Source: an uncultured Brevinema sp.
GTDB taxonomy: Bacteria; Spirochaetota; Brevinematia; Brevinematales; Brevinemataceae
Length of the DNA: 13,685 nt
Direction: 5' to 3'
Assembly (NCBI GenBank): GCA_947040475.1
Contig: CAMRBT010000023.1
Coordinates: forward strand, 1 to 13,685
Positions 1-5,258 of the stretch are shown here, one piece after another. The stretch's first letter is position 1. The number at the start of each line of letters is the position of its first letter. The notes under the pieces were generated by a model. The model was not told the DNA's origin, ran no database searches, and saw only the letters and a list, made by a program, of their open reading frames with translations. The translations under genes were made by a program, and so were the position numbers.

Positions 1-11
1 GATTTCTTCAT
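1..11 (-). CDS. 5' end of an unidentified minus-strand gene (partial)
   Basis: An ATG at 11-9 is followed by Lys and Lys codons before the window ends. A good Shine-Dalgarno sequence, AGGGAG (24-19), lies 7 nt upstream, and a strong minus-strand promoter sits further up. Only the first three residues (Met-Lys-Lys) are visible; such a start fits a signal peptide or lipoprotein but does not prove one. The hairpin GATTTCTT-CAT-AAGAAATC that covers this start looks like a terminator at first sight. The ribosome binding site and promoter favour a gene start instead. Function cannot be inferred. Confidence 0.55.
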
Positions 12-86
12 AAGAAATCTCCCTAGTTTTAGAATGATAATATTTAATAATCGGTATTATAATAATAAAATATTAATACACTTAAT

Positions 87-115
87 AGTATAAATTTATA
101 TATACTATTTGTCAA
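87..115 (-). promoter_or_regulatory. Promoter of the left-edge minus-strand gene
   Basis: On the minus strand the -35 box TTGACA (115-110) is followed by a 17-nt spacer and the -10 box TATACT (92-87). Predicted transcription start is about position 80, giving a leader of roughly 70 nt to the ATG at 11. A second, near-identical TTGTCA-containing block lies 24 bp upstream (see the repeat). Confidence 0.65.
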
Positions 116-141
116 TACTATATATATAATATTTGTCAGTA
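97..141. repeat. Tandem 21-bp direct repeat over a promoter, period 24 bp
   Basis: Positions 97-117 and 121-141 match at 19 of 21 bases (TATATATA, one variable base, TATTTGTCA, one variable base, TA). Read on the minus strand the repeat duplicates the TTGACA -35 box, so a -35-like TGACA lies 24 bp upstream of the box that makes the promoter. It may be a duplicated promoter segment or a pair of regulator sites. Confidence 0.6.
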
Positions 142-188
142 TTTATTGTACTATATGGGCGATATAATTAAAAAAAGTCCTATTAATA

Positions 189-218
189 TTGTATTTTTTA
201 GCAAAAAACATCTATAAT
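189..218 (+). promoter_or_regulatory. Promoter of the MATE gene
   Basis: The -35 box TTGTAT (189-194), an 18-nt spacer and a perfect TATAAT (213-218) lie just upstream of the exporter gene. The predicted start is about position 225. The ribosome binding site AAGGA (235-239) is 6 nt before the ATG at 246, so the leader is only about 20 nt. Confidence 0.65.
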
Positions 219-245
219 AGTATATATTAAAAATAAGGATTTATT

Positions 246-1616
246 ATGCCCATGTTAGAAGAACGTCGTCAGAGTTTTTTGAATTCTCCAGATTTACCCC
301 GTTTGATCTTGGTAAGTGCCATTCCTGCCATTACGTCAGGGGTAGTGGATATGCTCTATAATACTATAGATGCTATGTTTATTGGGCACTTTGTAGATAA
401 TAATGCACTTGCTGCAATTTCTGTGAATATAGCAATTCAAGCGGCATTTTTTGCGGTGGGACTTTTATTTATTATCGGCACTAACTCTAATATTTCTAGA
501 GCGATGGGAGCTAATGATATTACTAGGGCTAGAACAGCTTTAGTACATGGTTTTTATTTTTGTATCTTAACTACAGGATTAGTAGCTGGGGCTATTTTGA
601 TGAATATAGACTGGGTCTTGATACAAGTGGGAGCACTTCCTGATATTATGCAATTTTCTAAAGATTATGCGACGACTATTTTGTGGTTTGTTCCTATTAA
701 TTGTGGGGGATTAGTTTTGGTAGGTTCTATAAGAGCCAAAGGATTTACCGATCTCGCTATGAAAGTCTCTCTCTCTGGTGCTATCTTTAATATTATTTTA
801 GATGCCTTATTTATTGTGGGATTTGGTTGGGGTATTAAAGGAGCTGCTCTTGCAACAGGTATGGCGCAACTCTTAGTCTTTACTTTTGCTTTGAGATCTG
901 TCCTAAAACTTTACAACTTCCCTCTTAGATTTTCTAAAGAGATTACCTTTCAAGGAAAATTGCTCAAAGATATTATACAATTAGGACTGCCTACAGGTTT
1001 TAGAATAGCGATTTTTTCTCTTACTTATATTATTGGGAATAGATATTTAAGAGAATTTGGTCCAGAAACATTAGCTGCTTATAGTATTACAATGAGAACA
1101 GCTCAATTTATTATGGTGTTTACCGTAGGAATGGCGGCAGGAATGCAACCTCTAATAGGCTATAATTATGGAGCAGAAAAATTCGATAGGGTCAAAAAAA
1201 TTATTCATACTAGTATTTTATTAAACTTATGTTTTGCCGTACCTTTGGGGATTATATTTTTCTGGGCACCAGCTCAAATCTTCCAACTATTTACGCCTTC
1301 AGTAGAAACAATAAAAATAGGACAAGAAGCAATACGATTTATAGGAACGGCGACTTGTGCTTATAGTATCGTGTTTTTAACAGTCGACTCTCTTCAAGCT
1401 ATGGGCTTTCATCGATTATCACTTTTTGTTTCTACAGCAACTCCGATTTTAATCTGTGTGGGAATGATAAGTTTTGCACCGTTATTTGGACGGGTAGGAG
1501 TTTGGATGTCTTATTCTGTCGCCTACTCTTCTTTGATGTTGGTGGCTTTGGTTATTCTCTATAGAGAAAGTGCAAAGCTAGATCAAAAACATTTACAAAC
1601 GCTTAGCGTAGAATAA
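246..1616 (+). CDS. MATE family multidrug/metabolite exporter
   Basis: This is a 456-residue polytopic inner-membrane protein of the MATE family, which couples Na+ or H+ entry to export of cationic drugs or metabolites. The length and roughly twelve hydrophobic segments fit the family. The N-terminus (about residues 16-60) carries the MATE pattern: LPRLILVSAIPAI, then YNTIDAMFIGHFV with the conserved Asp in the first helices. The second half repeats the fold and contains GYNYGAEKFDRVKK (about residues 302-315), typical of the NorM/MepA-like groups. The start is supported by AAGGA 6 nt upstream. The gene stands alone between its own promoter and a bidirectional terminator, and no adjacent MarR or TetR regulator is visible. 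The substrate cannot be told from sequence. Confidence 0.93.
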   Translation: MPMLEERRQSFLNSPDLPRLILVSAIPAITSGVVDMLYNTIDAMFIGHFVDNNALAAISVNIAIQAAFFAVGLLFIIGTNSNISRAMGANDITRARTALVHGFYFCILTTGLVAGAILMNIDWVLIQVGALPDIMQFSKDYATTILWFVPINCGGLVLVGSIRAKGFTDLAMKVSLSGAIFNIILDALFIVGFGWGIKGAALATGMAQLLVFTFALRSVLKLYNFPLRFSKEITFQGKLLKDIIQLGLPTGFRIAIFSLTYIIGNRYLREFGPETLAAYSITMRTAQFIMVFTVGMAAGMQPLIGYNYGAEKFDRVKKIIHTSILLNLCFAVPLGIIFFWAPAQIFQLFTPSVETIKIGQEAIRFIGTATCAYSIVFLTVDSLQAMGFHRLSLFVSTATPILICVGMISFAPLFGRVGVWMSYSVAYSSLMLVALVILYRESAKLDQKHLQTLSVE

Positions 1617-1640
1617 GTTTTTATTCAGATTTATAAATAA

Positions 1641-1670
1641 AAAACCACCTTATTATTAGGGTGGTTTTTT
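1641..1670. terminator. Bidirectional intrinsic terminator
   Basis: The stem AAAACCACC (1641-1649) pairs with GGTGGTTTT (1660-1668), with T-runs on both strands. It ends the MATE gene on the plus strand and the convergent zinc-ribbon gene on the minus strand. Confidence 0.9.
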
Positions 1671-1673
1671 GAT

Positions 1674-1853
1674 TTAGTAGATGTTTAGAATAATCATAGT
1701 ACCAAATAATACTCCAGCTAAAAATATCCAAGCACTTTTACCAGCTTGTTCGGAATCTAATTTTTCTACATTTTGACAATGAGGGCAAGAATCTATCATA
1801 GGCTGGATTTTATCAAAGCATGTTTGACAAATAATAATTTTAATAATTTGCAT
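1674..1853 (-). CDS. Zinc-ribbon single-pass membrane microprotein (59 aa)
   Basis: A complete 59-residue reading frame begins MQIIKIIICQTCFDKIQ. Two CxxC pairs, C9-x2-C12 and C23-x2-C26 (the second within SCPHC), are 10 residues apart, a minimal treble-clef or zinc-ribbon layout. Residues 41-59 (AWIFLAGVLFGTMIILNIY) form one hydrophobic segment with a small Gly-rich patch, so the protein is likely a membrane-anchored zinc ribbon with the ribbon at the N-terminus. A ribosome binding site, AAGGA, lies about 10 nt before the ATG, and the gene ends just before a bidirectional terminator. A hydrophobic tail after conserved CxxC pairs is hard to get by chance in such AT-rich DNA. No family name is recognised; the role is unknown. 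The upstream sequence is highly structured and no separate promoter was found, so the gene may depend on the promoter at 2248-2220. Confidence 0.75.
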   Translation of the reverse strand: MQIIKIIICQTCFDKIQPMIDSCPHCQNVEKLDSEQAGKSAWIFLAGVLFGTMIILNIY

Positions 1854-1880
1854 ATTAATTTTTTCCTTAGTTTATAAATT

Positions 1881-1948
1881 TATAGGAATCCTGCTCAAAG
1901 CTAAAGCTTTTCCGCTGGATAAGAGCTATTAGTCATTTCATTCCTATA
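1881..1948 (-). promoter_or_regulatory. Candidate structured 5' leader of the zinc-ribbon gene
   Basis: On the minus strand TATAGGAAT (1948-1940) pairs perfectly with ATTCCTATA (1889-1881). Inside, GCTC (1926-1923) pairs with GAGC (1896-1893), and AAAGC (1910-1906) pairs with GCTTT (1901-1897) around a TTTA loop. The 3' strand of the closing stem ends about 13 nt before CTAAGG, which contains the ribosome binding site. CTTTAG in the apical hairpin (1906-1901) can pair with CTAAGG, allowing one G-U pair. This would be a loop-to-Shine-Dalgarno pseudoknot of the kind seen in translational riboswitches. I could not match it to a known class. Confidence 0.35.
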
Positions 1949-2109
1949 TCTCTAAAAAAGCCCATAGAGTTTGTATTGTTACTACTTTATCAGATGAATC
2001 TTAAATATTTCTATTTTGTACCCACGGTGAGAAAATATACAATACCCTATGGGCAATTAGTATAAATGTACTCACCGTGAGCACGAAAAAAAAGTGTACA
2101 AAAATAAAC

Positions 2110-2167
2110 TTACTTTTAATAAATAAAAAAGGACTTCTCATAAGAAATCCTATCTTTTTAAAAGTAA
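2110..2167 (-). terminator. Hairpin with U-run inside the structured RNA
   Basis: On the minus strand the inner hairpin (2151-2143 with 2138-2130, loop TATG) is followed by TTTTTATTT, a good intrinsic terminator. It is embedded in an outer 10-bp stem TTACTTTTAA/TTAAAAGTAA. If it works, part of the transcripts from the promoter at 2248-2220 would stop after about 90 nt. It may instead only be an arm of the larger RNA fold. Confidence 0.5.
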
Positions 2168-2179
2168 AAAAATAGAATA

Positions 2180-2203
2180 TATCAGATTATTTCTAATCTG
2201 ATA
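2180..2203 (-). other. 10-bp hairpin with GAAA tetraloop, alternative to the long closing stem
   Basis: TATCAGATTA-GAAA-TAATCTGATA forms a perfect hairpin on the minus strand, followed by TATTCTATTTTTTT. Its 5' arm (2203-2194) reuses eight bases (2203-2196) of the 18-bp closing stem of the RNA candidate, so the two structures exclude each other. This is the arrangement expected of an attenuator or conformational switch, but it is only inferred from base pairing. Confidence 0.5.
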
Positions 2204-2219
2204 AAGTAGTAACGTAGAT

Positions 2220-2248
2220 ATTATAAATCAAATTGAAATTTTTGTCAA
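2220..2248 (-). promoter_or_regulatory. Perfect consensus promoter of the structured RNA
   Basis: TTGACA (2248-2243), a 17-nt spacer and TATAAT (2225-2220) are an exact consensus match on the minus strand, as in the tRNA-Tyr promoter. Predicted start is about 2213. An extra TTGACA (2272-2267) lies exactly 24 bp upstream of the -35 box. Confidence 0.8.
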
Positions 2249-2309
2249 TAGAGATTTTCTAAGGTATGTCAATAATAAAAATATAATTAAAGAACAATCT
2301 TCAAACAAC

Positions 2310-2337
2310 TTGTAAAATTGAAAAATTATGTTATAAT
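2310..2337 (+). promoter_or_regulatory. Plus-strand promoter upstream of, and antisense to, tRNA-Tyr
   Basis: TTGTAA (2310-2315), a 16-nt spacer and a perfect TATAAT (2332-2337) predict a start near 2344. The transcript would contain a small hairpin (AATACT 2379-2384 / AGTATT 2389-2394), cross tRNA-Tyr in antisense and reach malQ. I see no comparably good promoter between the tRNA and malQ, so this is the best candidate for malQ. Confidence 0.45.
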
Positions 2338-2426
2338 AAAGAAGAAGAATAGAAAGAAAGATAAAAATATTGAGTAGTAATACTGAATAGTATTGTTGAA
2401 TAGAAAGTAATTAAAAAGAAGTGTTT

Positions 2427-2457
2427 AAAAAAATGAACCCACAGCATTACTGCCATG
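2427..2457 (-). terminator. Probable terminator of tRNA-Tyr
   Basis: About 13 nt after the tRNA 3' end the minus strand has CCA..CAG-TAATG-CTG-TGG, a 6-bp stem with a 3-nt bulge, followed by GTTCATTTTTTT. The bulge makes it a weaker match than the other terminators in this window. Confidence 0.5.
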
Positions 2458-2469
2458 GATTCTGGGAAT

Positions 2470-2551
2470 TGCAGGGGGAAGGATTCGAACCTTCGAAGGC
2501 GAAGCCGGCAGATTTACAGTCTGCTCCCTTTGGCCGCTCGGGCACCCCTGC
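2470..2551 (-). tRNA. tRNA-Tyr (anticodon GTA)
   Basis: The 82-nt gene folds completely. The acceptor stem GCAGGGG/CCCCTGC is followed by discriminator A (2470). The D stem is CCC/GGG with the GCGG-type loop. The anticodon stem GCAGA/TCTGC encloses CTGTAAA with anticodon GTA (2517-2515). A long variable arm with a GGC/GCC stem marks a class II tRNA, and the T arm is GAAGG-TTCGAAT-CCTTC. CCA is not encoded, so it must be added by the nucleotidyltransferase. A consensus promoter lies 8 nt upstream of the mature 5' end and a probable terminator lies downstream, so this is a single-tRNA transcription unit. Confidence 0.97.
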
Positions 2552-2565
2552 ACATATTGAAACAT

Positions 2566-2594
2566 ATTATATCACTTTTAATAAAAGTTGTCAA
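2566..2594 (-). promoter_or_regulatory. Consensus promoter of tRNA-Tyr with a palindromic spacer
   Basis: TTGACA (2594-2589), a 17-nt spacer and TATAAT (2571-2566) match consensus exactly. The predicted start is about 2559, 8 nt before the tRNA. The spacer consists mainly of an inverted repeat, ACTTTT-AAT-AAAAGT (2574-2588), which could be a repressor site or coincidence in AT-rich DNA. Confidence 0.8.
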
Positions 2595-2655
2595 TACTTT
2601 TTATCAATTTAAATAAATAAAAATTAAACGATTAAAATTATATCTAAAATTTAAT

Positions 2656-2659
2656 GGAG
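2656..2659 (+). promoter_or_regulatory. Ribosome binding site that fixes the malQ start
   Basis: GGAG overlaps an upstream in-frame ATG (2654) and lies 6 nt before the ATG at 2666. The ATG at 2654 has no Shine-Dalgarno sequence of its own, so translation most likely begins at 2666. Confidence 0.75.
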
Positions 2660-2665
2660 TGTTCT

Positions 2666-4156
2666 ATGTTTTTTAATAAAAGATCTGCGGGAATATTATG
2701 TCCTATTTTTTCTTTACCTAACGCTGAGGGTATTGGTACTTTGGGTAAATGTGCTTATGATTTTGTCGATTTTCTAGTCGAAACAAATCAAACTTATTGG
2801 CAAGTTTTACCTATAGGATTGACCTCTTATGGTAATTCCCCTTACCAAAGCTTTTCCTCTTTTGCGGGAAATCCTTTTTTTATTGATTTGGAATTATTAA
2901 AAAAAGAGGGACTTCTACATCAGGAAGATCTTGATGCTGACTGGGAGCCTGAGCATAATATCAATTACGCACATGTAGAATATCACAAATATGAGATATT
3001 AAAAAAAGCATTTAAGAATTCTGCATTCACCAAAGCACAAGAAAAAAAGGCTTATTTGCAATTTCCTTGGTTGCAAGATTTTGGGATTTTTATGTCTTTG
3101 AGATCTACCCACAAAGATCAAGCTAGAGTAGAATGGGGAGAATGTTCCACAAAAGAATTATTACCAAATGAAGCAAGCTCCTATCTCAACGAAGAAGGAC
3201 GCTTTCATGTTTTTTTACAAGTAAAATTTTATGAGCAATGGTTTGAACTAAAAAAATATGCTAATGCTAAAAATATATCATTAGTGGGAGATTTACCGAT
3301 TTTTGTTTCTGGAGATTCTGTAGATGTTTGGGTAAACCCTGAATTTTTCCTCCTAGATGAACAAGGAATATCTACTGCCGTAGCTGGAGTACCACCAGAC
3401 TATTTTAGTGATACAGGTCAATTATGGGGCAATCCTCTCTATGATTGGGACAAAATTAAAGCAGATAATTTTGCTTGGTGGATAGATAGAATTGCTAGAT
3501 CCTTAGAGTTATTTGATGTTTTAAGAATTGATCATTTTAGAGGTTTTGAATCCTATTGGTCTATTCCTCAAGGCGAAGAAACAGCTATCAATGGAGAATG
3601 GGTAACAGCTCCTGGACAAGAATTATTTGATCTCTTAAAAGAAAAAATGGGTGAATTGCCTATTATTGCAGAAGATCTGGGTATTATTACGGAAGATGTA
3701 AAAGATTTGATGCTTCATACAGGATTTCCTGGAATGAGTGTTCTTCAGTTTGCTTTTGATCATCATTCTGACAATCCCTACAAGCCTGAAAATACCATAG
3801 AAAACAAAGTGGTTTATACAGGCACTCATGATAATGATACTACGAAAGGCTGGTATTTAGATCCTCAAAATGCTCAAAATATACACAATGCTATTGAATA
3901 TTTCCCTTTACGAGAAACAGAATCTGAGATGACTGCAGACTTATTTGTGTCTGAGATCATAGAGATAGCATGGAGCACAAAAGCAATCATTGCTATTTTA
4001 CCTATACAAGATCTATTATCTTTAGGCGGAGAAGCTAGGGTGAATACTCCTTCTACCGTAGGAGATCATAACTGGAGTTGGAGAATGAAAGCTCTACCAG
4101 ATTCTTCAAAAATACAATGGTTAAAAGATATCACTATCAAACATCACAGAGCTTAA
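2666..4156 (+). CDS. malQ: 4-alpha-glucanotransferase (amylomaltase, GH77)
   Basis: MalQ transfers alpha-1,4-glucan segments between maltodextrins in the cytoplasm, in glycogen or maltose metabolism. The 496-residue protein has the usual length. Visible family blocks: SSPYQSF-like substrate block (NSPYQSFSSFAGNP, 58-70), GDLPIFVSGDSVDVW (208-222), the nucleophile D289 in LRIDHFRG, the acid/base E336 in IIAEDLG, and the third carboxylate D389 in GTHDNDT. These match the catalytic triad known for GH77 enzymes. The start at 2666 (MFFNKRSAGIL) is chosen over 2654 because of the GGAG site and because family members begin close to the KRSAGIL block. The gene is alone, with no glycogen or maltose genes beside it in this window. 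Its promoter is uncertain; the best candidate is at 2310-2337. Confidence 0.96.
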   Translation: MFFNKRSAGILCPIFSLPNAEGIGTLGKCAYDFVDFLVETNQTYWQVLPIGLTSYGNSPYQSFSSFAGNPFFIDLELLKKEGLLHQEDLDADWEPEHNINYAHVEYHKYEILKKAFKNSAFTKAQEKKAYLQFPWLQDFGIFMSLRSTHKDQARVEWGECSTKELLPNEASSYLNEEGRFHVFLQVKFYEQWFELKKYANAKNISLVGDLPIFVSGDSVDVWVNPEFFLLDEQGISTAVAGVPPDYFSDTGQLWGNPLYDWDKIKADNFAWWIDRIARSLELFDVLRIDHFRGFESYWSIPQGEETAINGEWVTAPGQELFDLLKEKMGELPIIAEDLGIITEDVKDLMLHTGFPGMSVLQFAFDHHSDNPYKPENTIENKVVYTGTHDNDTTKGWYLDPQNAQNIHNAIEYFPLRETESEMTADLFVSEIIEIAWSTKAIIAILPIQDLLSLGGEARVNTPSTVGDHNWSWRMKALPDSSKIQWLKDITIKHHRA

Positions 4157-4197
4157 TAGCTAAGCATATTGATGATGAGTAATTATTTTATTAAAAT

Positions 4198-4229
4198 AAA
4201 CAATCCTTTGTTATCAAAGGATTGTTTTT
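4198..4229 (+). terminator. Intrinsic terminator of malQ
   Basis: AAACAATCCTTTG pairs perfectly with CAAAGGATTGTTT around a TTAT loop and is followed by further T residues. Its 3' arm overlaps the -35 box of the next promoter. Confidence 0.92.
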
Positions 4230-4250
4230 ATATTAATTCTATGATAGAAT
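4222..4250 (+). promoter_or_regulatory. Promoter of yacL-ispF-lepB
   Basis: TTGTTT (4222-4227), a 17-nt spacer and TAGAAT (4245-4250) preceded by TGA give an extended -10 promoter. A very strong ribosome binding site, AGGAGGGAG (4270-4278), follows just before the ATG at 4281. Confidence 0.5.
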
Positions 4251-4280
4251 ATAAAGATATATTTTTAAAAGGAGGGAGTT

Positions 4281-5258
4281 ATGGATAAAATCTGGAATAG
4301 ACACCGTTTTGCATTTTTAATTTTTATACTAGCAGGCGCTGTTGACTATATTTATGGCATTCAAAGCCCCTGGGTTATCGTTGCGACATTAGTTACTATT
4401 TTTTCAACTTTACTAATGGAGCATTTGTTTTTCGAAAAAAGAGGCGTTTATATTTTCGCCCAAATAGGATTTATTACAGGCTTTTACTCTGGGCAATTAG
4501 CTTGGCGTTTTATCCAAATGGTTTATCCTCATGATCTACCAAACTTGGAACCTTATTTGATCGCTTGTTTTGGGTATTTAGGCTATTACATGCCCTTAAT
4601 GTCTGTTCAGCAACCTGGAGGAATTCTTCAAAGTCCTTACAACGAAAGCACAGCAAAATTATCCCCATTGGATATGAAGTTGTTAGATACTAGTGTTATT
4701 ATCGATGGTAGAATCAATGATATCGTAGCAACAGGATTTATTTTTGGAACACTCATAGTACCAAAATTTGTTCTTAACGAAATACAAGCACTTGCTGATT
4801 CTCAAGATTCTATCAAACGTAGCAGAGCGAGAAGAGGTTTGGATGTACTCAATCAATTAAGAGAACAAAAAAATGTTACCTTAAAAGTGATTTCACGAGA
4901 TTATCCCGATGTAAAAGGCGTAGACTCAAAATTAATAGTATTAGCAAAAGAAAAATCTTATGCTATTTTTACCAATGATTACAATCTCAACAAAGTCGCT
5001 AATATCGAAGGGGTACATGTATTAAATCTTAACGATCTTATCACTGCCCTAATTCCAGTTTTATTACCTGGTGAAGAATTCGAGTTAGATGTCTTGCGTG
5101 AAGGAAAAGAAAACAATCAAGGTGTAGGGTATTTACCTGATGGTACTATGGTAGTGGTAGCTAATGGTGGAAATTTAGTGGGTAAAAAAATTACTGCTCG
5201 TGTGACTAGCACCTTACAAACTTCTGCTGGAAAAATCATTTTTACAGACTCAATTTAA
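4281..5258 (+). CDS. yacL: Membrane PIN-TRAM domain protein, YacL family
   Basis: A 325-residue protein. Residues 1-110 hold about four hydrophobic segments (roughly 10-26, 31-46, 57-79, 89-108), so it is membrane-anchored. A PIN nuclease domain follows (about 131-258), with acidic residues at D136 (LLDTSVIIDGR), E167 (LNEIQ), D215 (GVDSKL) and D233 (TNDYN), the set expected to bind the metal. A C-terminal TRAM domain (about 262-323), a small nucleic-acid-binding barrel, contains GVGYLPDGTMVVV. The order membrane-PIN-TRAM is that of Bacillus YacL. The known family often sits next to ispD-ispF, and here the stop overlaps the ispF start by one base. It is presumably a ribonuclease on the membrane; the target is unknown. 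No antitoxin gene is adjacent, so a VapC-type toxin role is unlikely. Confidence 0.93.
   Translation: MDKIWNRHRFAFLIFILAGAVDYIYGIQSPWVIVATLVTIFSTLLMEHLFFEKRGVYIFAQIGFITGFYSGQLAWRFIQMVYPHDLPNLEPYLIACFGYLGYYMPLMSVQQPGGILQSPYNESTAKLSPLDMKLLDTSVIIDGRINDIVATGFIFGTLIVPKFVLNEIQALADSQDSIKRSRARRGLDVLNQLREQKNVTLKVISRDYPDVKGVDSKLIVLAKEKSYAIFTNDYNLNKVANIEGVHVLNLNDLITALIPVLLPGEEFELDVLREGKENNQGVGYLPDGTMVVVANGGNLVGKKITARVTSTLQTSAGKIIFTDSI

Larger units (their letters stand above)
1954..2213 (-). ncRNA. Candidate stable structured RNA of about 260 nt, family unknown
   Basis: The region starts where a perfect TTGACA-17-TATAAT promoter would initiate (about 2213) and ends in six U residues (1959-1954). Helices on the minus-strand RNA: a perfect 18-bp closing stem (2213-2196 with 1995-1978); a 12-bp stem with one bulged A (2180-2169 with 2017-2005); a hairpin arm (outer 2167-2158 with 2119-2110, inner 2151-2143 with 2138-2130); and a 14-bp arm (2084-2071 with 2031-2018). 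The last three meet as a three-way junction with almost no unpaired bases between them. In addition GCCCATAG (2054-2047) plus GTATTGT (2045-2039) can pair with 1979-1960 just before the U-run, either as a pseudoknot or as the terminator stem. No tRNA-like ends, RNase P or SRP signatures were seen, so tmRNA, RNase P and SRP RNA are unlikely; a divergent 6S-like RNA or a long attenuator leader remain possible. Confidence 0.55.

Noticed and set aside
1..30. Terminator-like hairpin GATTTCTT-CAT-AAGAAATC at the left edge
   Set aside because: It is followed by CTCCCTAG rather than a T-run, and on the minus strand it covers an ATG with a well-spaced AGGGAG site and an upstream promoter, so a gene start is the better reading.
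1950..2085. T-box leader (CACCGTGGGTACA resembles a T-box on first sight)
   Set aside because: The T-box core GGGTGGNACCGCG is not present and no aminoacyl-tRNA synthetase or amino-acid gene follows.
1978..2213. Small transposable element (MITE-like) with 18-bp terminal inverted repeats
   Set aside because: No target-site duplication is visible at the ends, the inverted repeat begins at the predicted transcription start, further nested helices continue inside, and pairing extends beyond the left end (1979-1960).
1954..2213. tmRNA, RNase P RNA or SRP RNA
   Set aside because: No tRNA-like ends or ALAA-type tag frame, no GAGGAAAGTC or ACAGAA core of RNase P, and no GGAA tetraloop with the SRP internal loops were found on either strand.
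2421..2612. Plus-strand 63-residue frame starting at GTG
   Set aside because: It is the antisense reading of tRNA-Tyr (GEGFEPSKAKPADLQS is a familiar artefact of tRNA genes) and has no good ribosome binding site.
4281..5258. Toxin of a VapBC-type toxin-antitoxin pair (PIN domain)
   Set aside because: The protein has four membrane segments and a TRAM domain, matches YacL, and no antitoxin gene is next to it.
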